In this document: positions 11,014 through 23,300 of the stretch, piece after piece
Layout: every line of letters begins with the position of its first letter
How positions within the stretch are numbered: position 1 is the stretch's first letter
Assembly: GCA_019279435.1 (NCBI GenBank)
Contig: JAAALK010002058.1
Coordinates: 1 to 64,000 of the forward strand
DNA: 64,000 nt
Reading direction: 5' to 3'
DNA from: Zizania palustris
Taxonomy: Eukaryota > Streptophyta > Magnoliopsida > Poales > Poaceae
Position numbers and translations under genes: made by a program
The notes under the pieces: generated by a model
The model's input: the letters and a program-made list of their open reading frames with translations, nothing else
What the model was told of the DNA's origin: nothing
Database searches by the model: none

Positions 11014-12204
11014 AGCTAGCACTATCGGAAATAGAGGGTTTGTCGAGTTCTCTTGGGCGGAAGTAAAATAGGAAATGCGAAGAAGGAGGTGAAGGTATTG
11101 GGACCGGCGGAGAAGCTGAGAGCGATTTTTTCTGAATAATGGGAAAAACGGTGTCTACAATCAAATAGATATACACAACAAGGGGTGATAGTAATTAAAA
11201 GATCAATAGAGATCAAAAGTGGGAGAGGAGGTAATTAATTAGCTAGGGGATATAATGCATTTACAATTGTTATATATTACAACTTTCTTAGTTGATGTGT
11301 TTTTGTTTGTTAAATACTTATGTTTAATTCCATCTGTTCTTGTGTACAACAAAGATTAGTTTAAAAAGCGATTTTTACAGTTTTTTGGGATGTGGACTAT
11401 AAAATTTCCCTGGATCGAAATAAAGAGAAATTTTGGTATGAAAATGCAACATTATTCAACAATGATATCACGAGGAAATGCACAGAAACAAATGGAAAAC
11501 TTGAGAATTGCTCAAGAGTTGGTGGACCTAATTCTTGGAATGATATATATCTTTATATTTGGTTGGATTAGTCAGCACTGACACTCTACGTTAAGCTACT
11601 TTTGTAACATATGCTTTGTATGTATGTTAGTTCCATGCAACTACATTAAACATGCAATAATGCTTTATTTAGAGCGTCATATAGAATAAAAAATCAAATG
11701 GTATTTTAACACTCTGTAAAAAATATTTTATTATGTTTTCATGAAAAGTTTCAAACAGAGGATGCAACATTCAGCGATGTTGTGTGCAACACCAAGAAAT
11801 AACTATATACAACACCTTTATTGTTATATTTCAGTAGTTAAAATTCAATCGTTTATATGTAGAAGTAAAATAATTCAACTTAAATTTGACTTTGTTTCAT
11901 TTTATTTATTTTATAAAATATTATTTTATTAGATGTTGAGTATTGAAACAATGTCGATCTTTTCAAATAAATCTTAGGACGTCCTCTACATTTACGGTCA
12001 TAAATATAAAAACATTTGTTGGTTAAATTATAGGCATGCATGGGTGGGATTTGCTAGCTGTATACAATACATTTATTGTGGAATAAACATTATATATGCA
12101 TTAATTTCCAGTTCAAATGACACATTCAATGTGCTTTGATATTTGAATTTATGAATCTCATAATAAAAATAAAATAATGTGTATCTAAAGTATATGACTT
12201 AATT
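11014..12204. other. Upstream flank of the bHLH pseudogene, no gene seen
   Basis: A/T-rich sequence without a supported gene. The stretch 11555-11640 (GGATTAGTCAGCACTGACAC, then TACTTTTGTAACATATGC) resembles 19563-19630 upstream of the intact bHLH gene. This suggests the duplication included promoter sequence. Confidence 0.6.
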
Positions 12205-15200
12205 CACTACAGGAAAACAGGGGTTCGCCAAGTGCAACGGGTACTCGGTGAACCACCAAATACACTAGGCGAAGGATTTGTCGAGTGTTGCACTCAGCAA
12301 ACAACACTCGATGACCCCACTATCGGCGAACAGGGGTTCGCTGAGTGTTTTTTGTCGGATACTCAGTGAACCTTTCATCAAGTGCCACACATGATGCTTG
12401 GCGAAAAAGTGACTTCTGCATGGACATGATGTGGGTTTGCCGAGTGTCAAAATGTGGCACTCGGCAAAGAAAAATAGAAAAAAGAAAAAAAGGACCCAGG
12501 TGTTGATAGCAAAAAATGGCATTAAATGGTCAAGATTGTCAAAATATCAATTTTGGTAATTTGGGCCAAAAATACACATGTCCTGGATCGGGCCGAAGCC
12601 CTACAGGGGCAAAGGCCCATTGAGCTTTGGGCTTCAGAAGCCTTCCAGCAGGCCTGCTACCTTCGGCCCGAAGGCCTTCGGAGGCCTGCCTCGCTGAAGC
12701 TTCAGCCCGAGGAGCAGGCTTCGGTGGGCCCTGCCGAAGGCCCACTTTGGGTTGTTTGGAGATAGAGTTTGAATCTGATTCAGACTAGATTTTATCCCTA
12801 AAACGTGATTAGGACGAATCCTACCAGATTAATCTTAGATATTAGAAGACTAGCCCCTATAAATATAGGGGTGAGGCCGATTCATGAAGCCCGCTAACAC
12901 AAATCAATCACAAAGCCCTAGCTTTGAACCATACATTTACTGCTTATTTACTTTTCTGCAACCTTCGTGGGTTTGCCTGGAAGCCCTCCACCGGCCACGC
13001 CGAAACCGTGGTAAGCCTTGCTACTTCGCTCGTGAAGTACCATTAATATTCGTAACAGGTTGCTATCGCCTTATTACTTCACCTGTGAAGTATCCGTTAA
13101 TCTACGTAATAGATTGCTACCTTCGTTCCTCTACTGCAACACTTAGTAGATTCGGTCTCCAGGCCAAATTGGCACTTTATCTCTATTCTGTTTGCAGGTT
13201 TTCATGCTCGGAGCCCCTTCACCGGAGGTATCCGAAGCCAGGAAGCTAGTTTCAGAGGTCACCAGAACACCCCTCGGTGGGATCCTTGCTTCGACTACTC
13301 GTGCCGGACCATCACGCTGTTGTCGGTTTGACCAAGTCTCGCACGCCAGCACGCTCTGCACTAGGCTTCATCACGTCAGGCTTCGCCACGCCCATACTTC
13401 GCTTCGGACAAAGTCGTGCCAGCACGTTGCGTTGGAGTGTTTGTATCGTGTCAGAGACTTCATGCCAAACCCTGTTGTTCGGAAGTGATTTCGCGTCGAG
13501 ATCTGTTCGGAGCCTATCTTCGGCCAGATTAATCCGAACACCGAAGACTACCTTCGGCGAGACCCTTCGCATCAGACGCCGAAGGTACCCTTCGGTGGAA
13601 CCCTTCGCACGGTACCCCTCGAATTAGTCAGGCTCCGGTCAGCCTACTAGTTTATTTTGTTTAATATATTTCTTTTTGGATAATTGGATTATTTTCTTGT
13701 GATCTGATTACCTGGCGACTCCACCCCTCTTGCCACTGTTAAGGGTAGTCGAAACGCGATGTCGATGTTGTGTTACACTTAGGCTTGTCCCTAAGTATTC
13801 GCACACTTTTGGATCGTCAAACTGACCCAAGTGTGGGGGCATATTTTCGTGTTAACACCGGACGTGACACCATTCCGTCGAACACTTGGCAGGCGTGGCA
13901 CGGTGCGGTGCAGTGCAGTGCTCAGGCGGAGCAAGTTGGGACAGGTCGGGGCGGGTCACCGGTGTGCGACATGGTGCTATTGCAGGGCGAGGCGGGGCAC
14001 CATGGGATAGGGCAAAGCGGGGCATCGCGGTGTGCTAGTGTGGGGCGAGGCACAGCGGGGCACTAGCTAGGGTGGGACGGGAAGGGGCGCTAGGGTACGG
14101 CGCGGAAGTAGGGAAGGGCGGCGCATGGCATGGCGATGGCAGTGTGTCGAAAGAGCGGTGACGTGGTGGCAACGATGTGCGACACAGCGGCTATCCGAGG
14201 GAGGAGGAATGGAGGGAGGAAGGAGGGATGGGGTATTTAAAAGAGTGTGTGAAAAATTGAAAAATAACTGCGCCAATTTTGAAATATTTAGGTAAATTGT
14301 GCAGAAAGCAAAAATTTTGTTTGACAAGTGTTTGTAGTAAGAAAACACAAATTGTTTACCGAGTGCCTAAAATTTGGCACTCGGCAAACATTTTTTATTT
14401 TTTGAAATTTGTTTTTCATTATTTTCCTCGATAAATTTTGAGAAACTATAATGGGTAAGGACTAAAAATAAACTCAAAAACATGAATATGATTTTTTTTG
14501 GATAATTTAGTTCATTGTTTCATGCACTTATAGTGCAAATTTGACATATTTTAATTTAAATGCTAGAAATATAATTAATAAATTTAAATAGCTAACTGAC
14601 CTAGAAAAATGCTGATTTTTTCATGGGATAAGATATGATGTATTTTTATTGTAGAAAAAGTTTCAAATTCAAACGAATATTTAATAGTTGATTTGCTTTC
14701 AAACCCAACATATTCCTTTTTAAATCTTAATTCATCTTGTGAAAATGTTCGGTTTTGTAAACATTCTATATGACAACTTTATCGAAATATTGTCAATTTA
14801 TTTTCATAGTATCAGCATATCATATTATAACACAATGATAGGGCTCGTATTTTTCATACTTCATTTGATTTTTTTTAAATTAAAAATCAATTAATCTCTG
14901 CATTGTCGATCGACTCTCGTAACCTAGATTTTTCACAATATTATTTCAATTTAATGGGTAAGACCTAAAAATAGACTAAACATATAAATATGATTTCAAT
15001 CAAAATTAGCAAAATGATCTATAAAAATACAAAATTTTTACGTGGAATAAGATAGGTTGTATTTTGAGTGTAGAAAAAATTCAAACTCAAATTACAAATA
15101 TCACATGGGCTCAAAACATTTTTCACACAAAATAATAGCTCTTTTGGGTTTGTCGAGTGTTTTTTTAAAATCATTCGGCAAACTCATCTATGTCGAGTGC

Positions 15201-15225
15201 CTAAAATAATGTACTTTTTGTCGTG
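12205..15225. mobile_element. CACTA (En/Spm)-like element, degenerate
   Basis: The left end reads CACTACAGGAAAACAGGGG, followed by many copies of the subterminal words TTTGCCGAGTG/GGCACTCGGCAAA typical of grass CACTA elements. The same words recur near 14347-14395 and 15140-15205. The right end is tentatively placed at TTTTTGTCGTG (15225), a decayed inverted match to CACTACAGG; flanking triplets do not match, so this edge is uncertain. The interior has a GC-rich stretch (13880-14130) and no transposase. Another LTR-type insertion occupies 12501-13857. Confidence 0.65.
12501..13857 (+). mobile_element. LTR-type insertion within the CACTA element
   Basis: The stretch starts TGTTGATAGC and ends GTGTTAACA. 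It contains a TATA-like CTATAAATATAGG near 12858, GAAGGCC-rich LTR-style sequence, and near 13710 a CCTGGCGACTCCACC word resembling a gypsy primer-binding region. A GTGTGGGGGC purine-rich tract lies just before the right end. CACTA-type sequence resumes on both sides. It looks like one LTR plus a short internal remnant; I could not find a second LTR or a clean target duplication. Confidence 0.4.
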
Positions 15226-15847
<622 letters not shown>

Positions 15848-15869
15848 TATATATATATATATATATATA

Positions 15870-16100
15870 CACACAAATATTATCCTACACCACAGGTGTA
15901 GTATAACTATTCTACCGAGAAATCTACTACTGAGAAAAAAGTAGTACTCAATTGCTATTTTACTAAAAAAATCTACTACTGAAAGTGTTCGGTGTAGAAT
16001 AGCTATTATACACAAAACTTGAATAGCAATTGAGTACTACTTTTTTCTCAGTAGTAGATTTCTCGGTAAAATAACTATTCTACACCCGTATTATAGAATA

Positions 16101-16103
<3 letters not shown>
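15870..16103. mobile_element. Second TA-flanked fold-back MITE
   Basis: Starts CACACAAATATTATCCTACACC and ends ATTATAGAATAGCA, with TA repeats on both sides (15848-15869 and 16104-16142). The internal arms contain CGAGAAATCTACTACTGAG and its complement CTCAGTAGTAGATTTCTCG. It shares the CTATTCTACACC ends with the neighbouring 324-bp element and most of its sequence with the copy at 17976-18137. Confidence 0.8.
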
Positions 16104-16142
<39 letters not shown>

Positions 16143-16146
<4 letters not shown>

Positions 16147-17312
16147 GGAGAATGTAATAATCAATAGGCAGCTGGTCTCCATAAGCTACGTTTTTCAGTA
16201 AAAACTGCAAAGTTTTGTTCAGTTTTCTTACGCGTTTGTTTGTGAATGGATGCGTCCTTGAACATTATCAAGTTAAATATGAATCTGCACACCAATCAAA
16301 TAGTTTCACACGTCTCAATATTACTCTCCCAAGAGCACGCTCAATATCGAAATACTTATGAGATCCGGTGCCAACTTGCATGTGAAGCAATATCCATTCA
16401 CTACCACAAAAACCGTCTAACGGATATGTCTTCCGTCACTCTTACCGTGTCTGTAAAATCTAGTCATCGGTATCGAGACTGTAGACCTTTAGGGAAGAAA
16501 AAAATGTGCATTTAAAACATAAAACTTCACGGGTTTTGTCATACCATGCAAACGTGCAGTAACAGAAACCCTAAAACTTCAAGATGATGGAAGGCTCACA
16601 AACTGGCCCGGGAATCGAAGATGATCGATGACAGTAAGTTCGTGTGTTAAAGGTGGAATTAAAGTGCTGTGAAGAACTAAACTTCCCTAGGTTTAAAACC
16701 ATCCTGGAAATAACGAAAACCAACAGAGAAATTATAAGGGTATCAATTTCTCTGTTCGTGTGTGTGTGCTGATAGGAAATAATTGTTAACCAACCATTAG
16801 AAACGATTTATTTGACGAGCTACAACCGATCGATGAGATCTTGATTTCTCTCTGTGAACTTATGACGATAAGTAAATTTGAGACATCTTTTCAGATCTGC
16901 TCAAAGCTACAATAGGAAAATAAAAAAATGTAAACAAGCGATGTTTGTAGGAAAAGGTAAAACTTAACAGTTCAACGACTGGATTTGAAGCAAAAACTGG
17001 TTCATTCTGTCGACGACAACGATGACAACAGAAGCACCTGAAGAATAACCAGCAGCTAGCAAAACCCCAAACGGTTTGCTTTTTATTCATGGCTTCAATT
17101 GGCAATTTGGCATTCATCTCAGTTGGAGAGCCAAAGCATCAGCTCTGACACTGCCAGCTTGTACTTGTCTTCAGACGTCAGAGTCTCAGAGCTGCAGCCC
17201 GCTGGATCGAGCTGCATGATCAGACATGCATGCAACAAGATAGTTTCATTAGATCATCGCAGGTGGTGGCTAAAATGAGAGAAAAAATACAAAGTATATA
17301 TGTATCAACTAA
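16143..17312. other. Region downstream of bHLH gene, no gene seen
   Basis: No supported coding sequence. The word CACTACCACAAAAACCGTC near 16400 resembles a decayed CACTA terminus. The last several hundred bases before 17313 probably hold the bHLH 3' UTR; I cannot place its end. Confidence 0.5.
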
Positions 17313-18640
17313 TTAGTTGCATGATTTAGATGTACTGGCCAAGTGGGGGGACAGCCATGCACTATTGACCTGGACATGCAGACTGAACAGGCAGCTGTCC
17401 TGCTCAGTCATGACGGTCGCCGTCACGACGTCGATGTGGTGCTTCTCCAGGACGGACAGAACCGTCGTCACGAGTTCCTGCCGCCGCGGCAGCGACAGGG
17501 TGAGGAACGCGTCGTCGCCGGTAATGCTCACGGACATGTTCCGCCCCGACCACGTCTGCAACGGCGGGGGCGTGACCGCCGGCGCGGCGAGCTGCTGCTG
17601 ACCACCCCCCGCGGCCGCGTCCTGCGCCGCGTTGTTCCAGCCGTGCACCAGGTCCGCCAGGGTCGACTCCCTCGTCACCACCGGCAGCGGCAGTGGCGTG
17701 GTCATGGAGGCGCCAGCGGGTGGCGGTGCTGGAGTGGATCCCTCGCCAGTAGCGCCGTTGGCCACGGCGGCGGCGAGCTGCTGCTCGAGATCGCGCTCCA
17801 TCTTCAACCTCTCCAGCCTCTGGATGGCGCCTTGGAGAGTCTTGATGTAGCTTATTGCCTCATCCACTATAGTGACCTTGTCAGACTGTAACATCACCTT
17901 GTACATGTAGGTTAGCATACGTACGTACAATTGTGTGCATATATGTACGTGTATATATGTATATATGTATATATAAATGTTATCCTACACCACGAGTATA
18001 GTATAGTTATTTTACCGAGAAATCTACTACTGAGAAAAAAGTAGTAGTCAATTACTATTCTACTAAAAAATCTACTATTGAAAATAGTTGGTGCAGAATA
18101 GCTATTCTACACACATAGTGTAGAATAGCGCTCCTGTGTATATGTATGTATGTATGTATATATGTATGTATATATATATGCACAACAAGCTGCATAACGA
18201 TAATGTTTTTATTTTCAATTATATAAAAAATTCTATATTTGCCACTAAAAAATAACGGTAGGTTCCATATTTATTATTAGCTATCTCACTGATATGTGGG
18301 TCCTAGATCATACATATCAGTGAGACCAATAGGGGACCTATGATTTTTTCAATGGATATGGTATGCCACGTTAAAAACTTCCGCATGCAATTTAGTAATT
18401 TTTTCTAATTAGGTAAATAATTATTACATTTATATTGCATTTAATATATATAATATTCAATATACATATGAAAAAAGTAAAAAAATATTAGGTTTCATAT
18501 GTAATCGTTGGATCTAATTGAATGCACAGATCGCACGATTATAAATTGCATAGTATATTTTCCCCGATATATAATATGCTAAAAGTAAAATCTTACATGA
18601 CAGAGTTAAAAAGCTAGAAACAGATTTTTTTTTTGGGGGG

Positions 18641-18671
<31 letters not shown>

Positions 18672-19237
18672 ATGAGAGGGAAGCTAGGGAGTAAGTCTGA
18701 AATGCTAACCTTCTCTGGGAGCCGGGGGAGGAGGGTCTGCAGACGATGGAACATGGTCTTCATCTTCTTCCTTCGCTCCCTCTCGGTCCAGACGTGCAGC
18801 GCATGCACCACGGCAGCATCTTTCTCTTTGACGTCACCGCTGCTGCCTCCTCCGGCTGCGGCAGCTGCCACAAGATCCCTGAGTTCATCATCACCTTCGT
18901 CGTCAGAGGAGCTCAACTTGGACTTGACGGATTCGCTGGTACCGTTGTTGCTACCATCGCCGCCGCCGGCGGCACCTCCTCCTTCCCCTTCAACAACGAC
19001 ACTCTTCCCCTTTCCCTCGGTCTCTGCAACATCGCCGTTCACCACCAGGCTTGCTGCTGGCTTAGACACAGCATTGTTGTTCTCATCGCCAGTCACCAAC
19101 GTTTTGCCGGAGCTTGAGCTGGAGTTAGAGCAACTCATCTTTGCAGGCTCTACTGGTGTGTCAGGGGTGATGGTGGATGCTGTGCCACCATGGATTTCTT
19201 GGGCATCTTGAGGAAGGTTGCCACCTTCTTGAGACAT
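17313..19237 (-). CDS. bHLH transcription factor, ZHOUPI/RGE1 (bHLH95)-like, two exons
   Basis: Exon 1 is 19237-18710 (176 codons, ending at a GTTAGC donor) and exon 2 is 17885-17313 (starting after a TTACAG acceptor). The phase is 0 and the protein about 366 residues. The N-terminus is Ser/acidic-rich. The basic region and helix 1 (residues about 148-176) read HVWTERERRKKMK, keeping the His-Glu-Arg residues for E-box/G-box binding. Helix 2 (KVTIVDEAISYIKTLQ) opens exon 2. The C-terminal region (about 285-350) looks like an ACT-type dimerisation fold. In Arabidopsis the closest-looking family member, RGE1/ZOU, acts in endosperm; that role is inference here. A nuclear transcription factor is expected. 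The decayed copy at 10619-11013 has the same exon boundary. The intron carries a TA-targeting MITE and a poly-G tract. Confidence 0.85.
17976..18137. mobile_element. Third TA-flanked Micron-like MITE, inside bHLH intron
   Basis: AAATGTTATCCTACACCACG...TAGCGCTCCTGTG lies between TATG/TATA repeats. It has the same CGAGAAATCTACTACTGAG core as 15870-16103 but lacks the second inverted arm. Confidence 0.75.
18635..18671. repeat. Poly-G tract in intron near splice donor
   Basis: Six G, TT, then 29 consecutive G bases, preceded by a T-run. It lies about 40 bases inside the intron from the exon 1 donor of the minus-strand bHLH gene, where it would be a C-run in the transcript. Its length may be unreliable because of sequencing. 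Confidence 0.95.
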
Positions 19238-20393
19238 GGCAGAAGGTGTATGGAGGTCGGCTGTGTAATGCAGAAAGGGATAGGTATGAGATGGAGAGGT
19301 TAGCCCAAGGATGATATATATGCGGAGATTTACTCTGATGTCACGTGGCTTTTGTTTTTTTATCTCATAATAATGTATGATATATAGTTTTTAGAGTCTG
19401 ATTATCGTATATATGAGGTATGATAAAAAGTAAATATCACTTAATTATAGAAAGAAGAGCAAAAATTCCATGTAATTGTACATAGAAACACGCTAAGTAC
19501 TATGCATTTGCTCGTGGTAGTGTGGTCCCAAACCTCGCGTAATATGTATTTTATTTGTTATTGGCAGGATTAGCTAGTGCTGACACACTTTGATTTTACG
19601 TTACTTTTGGGACATATATTATGTATTTTTATTTTGTACACAATATTCAGGGCACAATTAACTGTAATTAATTAACATGTAATTGTAGTCAGTATGAACT
19701 CTACGGCTGGTTTAGACCTCAACAGTTGAAACATAAGAGCATGTCAAATATGTTTTATAAGATAGAGATAATGGGAATGCAGTGGAATTTTCAAGACAAA
19801 TCTAACATGAAGGTTTCTCATATGAATTTCTTGAACCAATGTATATAAAGCATCATTAAAAAATCATATAGGAGGCAATTCATCCAAAACCCTGCAACCG
19901 TAAAAGGTATTTCAAACTGTGCAAGGCATCATACAAGATGTCTTTGCCTTGCTGATCCATATCTCTTCAAAAGCTTATGGCAAAAGTGAAGAGACTAGAG
20001 GAGCCAAGACAAACTCACAACAACTCTATGGACTTTGCCAGGTGTCCATTCAGCTAGACAATATCCTTTTTCTTGGAGTGGAGCAGAATTTGGCCTTTCA
20101 TGCTGCCAGCTGCTGCTGAAAGGCTCTTTGCAGTGTAACTGCATTTTGGCCTTTCATGCTGTTTCCTTTCGATCGCACACAGAATAGCATTACAACTGAA
20201 ACAAAGTTGATTCAGTCGATTCTCGGATTTCATCTGTCTGAACAAATTCAACAAGGTTAGAAAACAAGAGAGACTTGATTCTTTGTCCAAGACTAATTTC
20301 TGAAACAACAGTATTGATTCTTGATAAGCTTCTGCAAGAGATTCCCCAAAAAATGTGGTGTGTCCCTGAGTAAATTTACTATTCAACTGGTTG
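19238..20393. other. Intergenic region between bHLH promoter and UBP27-type 3' end
   Basis: 19238 to about 19870 is the bHLH upstream region, with no clear TATA box placed. About 19870-20393 is probably 3' UTR of the minus-strand protease gene; TTTGGCCTTTCATGCTG occurs twice (near 20090 and 20142). The frame 20506-20054 overlapping the last exon is out of register with it and is not a gene. Confidence 0.5.
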
Positions 20394-23300
20394 CTACAAT
20401 CTTTCATAGAAAAGGAGGGTGGCCTCTGCTGCCAAAACATCGTCCTCTGAAACATCTGACACGTGATCATCTGAGATGTACAGCCAGTGCTTGCCAGAAC
20501 TTGCAAGAGACTGCACTGGATCGTTGGAATCAGAATTTGGTGTTACTCTCCGGTAAGCTGCATAATGTCCACCTCCACTTACACCGTAGTGTTCCACAAC
20601 AGCTGAGAGGTTATATAGCTTGTTTGTCGATGATGATGACAACCTAGTAGCTGTATCCTTATTTCCCTAAAAATCGCAAAAGAGCAGGCATATCAAGTAA
20701 TCACATGGTTTAAATTGTATACAGAGCTGATCAGGAATGTCATCATCCAAACAAAAACCAAGACAAGTTGTTTTTACTGAAAAGAAGCACATTTTTGAAA
20801 GTAGATTTACATACCACGTAATATGAGCAGCCAAGAATGTTTATTCCTTCATCCTCATGAGGATGACTTGATGAGTCCCCACTAATGGCAGTGGGGAACA
20901 TACTCACAGGCATCTCCACATTCAGCTGTCGAAGCAGCCGGAGAGCTTGCTGCCCATGTCTTTGCATGTTCATTGCTGAAGGTCCAGGTCTCTGCCCGGG
21001 GATAAATGTACCTCCAGTAAATGGGGAAAGATCAAGAAGTAATGGAAAAGAGATATGTCCCTGCAATAAAGTACAGGTCATCTGGAATAGAGTTTATATG
21101 GAGAGACATAAAGCAACATGTTACACTTGGCATGTGTGCTTACTCACGTCACGCTTAACAAGTTCACCACCTAGACCAACAGATGCACGTTGCAAATGAA
21201 TGCACAAAATCTGGAAGGACATTAAATATCAGGTTTTATGCTATATTAAAACATAATTTCCATGCACATTCCAAAAGGTATATTTCAGGTGTACCTTTGG
21301 ACAGTGAGTGATAGCCAACTGCTTTGTTGCTTGAGAAGATACTGAACATGTCATTTCCTCTGGGCTAAATATATGCCGGCAACTACAAGTGTCATAGTCC
21401 ACACAGGAGCGCAGTTTATTAATTTTTCCCTGACAAAGATAACAATATAGGGTATTGTATCAAGCTCAATTGTGAAATAAATATAACTTCCTAACATAAT
21501 ATGGTTGTAACTCGTCACAAATATTCAGTGCATTGATGGAACTAAAATGCATCAAAAGAGAAATAATTACCTCATAAACTTCAGATTTAAGAGACAGATG
21601 ATTGGCAGCAGCATTATGCCAACACCGATCACAACGATAATTATCAAGATGCTCCAACACAGTAAAGTACTTTAGACAATCCACCAAACTACATCCATTG
21701 ATCTAAATGTCACATTGTAAGACAGACATAAGGAGAACAAACATTATGAATAGTGCTGGAACCAAAAGTAGCCATACATCCTGAGTTAAAGAAATTTAGT
21801 AAGGTTCACTTGTACATACAATATCTCCATTTATATCAGTCATAGGTGTGAGAGGCAAGCAGTAGAAATTTTCGAAGTCCAATGACAGCTGTGTCAGAAA
21901 TAACAACGATGAGAACAGAAAATCAACAGCTGTGATAAAAAGAAATATGCATGCTTTCAACAAGCTACAGAAAGGGGACAAACTGCTCCATATGTTAAGA
22001 AATAGATGATGCAGCAGCCAGCAAGTGTGAATCATGGCTCCAGAAAAAAAGTTTAGATTGGTCACATGCAATGTTTACAAATCGCCTAGTCGAACCTAGT
22101 CACCATGGGACCGAGCAGGAAAATAATCGCGATTAGTCGATCCTAGTCAGTTCTAGTCGTCCATCTAATCTTCCCATATATTTTAGGACATATACATAAT
22201 ATATATACACACTAATATAGTATATGACAATAAATTTCCAGCCATTACTTATTAGCCCAAAAATAAAATCGAAAAGCCCAAGCCCATTAATTGAACCCAA
22301 GGCTTCACTCCTCAAATCTCCCCCCTCTCTCACAAGTCACAAGCTGCCAGCCGCCAACCGCCGCACATCTCTCCCTCACAAGCCACTAGCCGCTGCACAT
22401 CTCCCCCTGCGCGCCGCCTTTTCCTCCCCATGCTCCCACTGGCGCCACCGGTGGCCCCTCCCACTCCAAGGCGCGCCGCCGCCAGCCCATTCCTCCTGTT
22501 GTGGCCCATGCGCCGTCGTCGGCCCCCTCCTCCCGTCACGTGGCAACGTTGGCGGCTGGCCCCTGCCTCTCCCATCACGCGCCACTGGTGGTCCCTCTCT
22601 CCTGGTCATCAAAATGCCACTAACCGGCTGACTAGTCGACGACTAGTCAGACGACCAAATTTCTGATCACTCTGGTCGCATCGGAGCACCTAGTCAGACC
22701 CAGGAAAGCGACCAGGCTGATTAATCAGACGATTTGTAACAATGGACACATGAATATACAGATTTATCATCAAAACTTCTTTGGTTGTTCTTCCATAATA
22801 CTACACTTATTATGGCATATAGTAATGTCTAGCAAGAGAAAAATGATCATCAAAGGTGTGTACTGGAAATTGTCAATGTCCCCGCAACATCCAGTTAGTA
22901 AAAGAGAGAGGAAAGGATACATCAATAGTTACATATAGGGGCATAGTTAATATCTGCAAAATAGAGGCGTAGGTATCTACCACAGATGAACAATTTCTGC
23001 AAGATAATATACTGCCAACAGTCCATCAAAGGGACCAAATAGCTTTTGTTCCAGCGCTTGCATTCAGACTGGTTACCTTCCCTTTCCTTGTATACTTTGG
23101 AAGGAAACAGGGTGATCTCTGCCAGAGAACTCCTATGCGGTACATAACAATGGGAAAATTCATCCCTCAGTGAAGTCAAAAGATGGAGAAAGGCTTCTGA
23201 AGCATCCTAAGAGATTTAAATAGTTCTCATCATGTACTCACACATAATACAAGATTAAAATTTATAGAGAATAATATACAGAAGTAAACGTCATGCCTGC

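Noticed and set aside
17343..17891. 182-codon plus-strand frame opposite bHLH exon 2
   Set aside because: Antisense shadow of a GC-rich exon; the minus strand has clear bHLH homology, splice sites and phase.
20054..20506. 150-codon minus frame overlapping the last protease exon
   Set aside because: Out of register with the conserved LLFYERL frame and without similarity to anything recognised.
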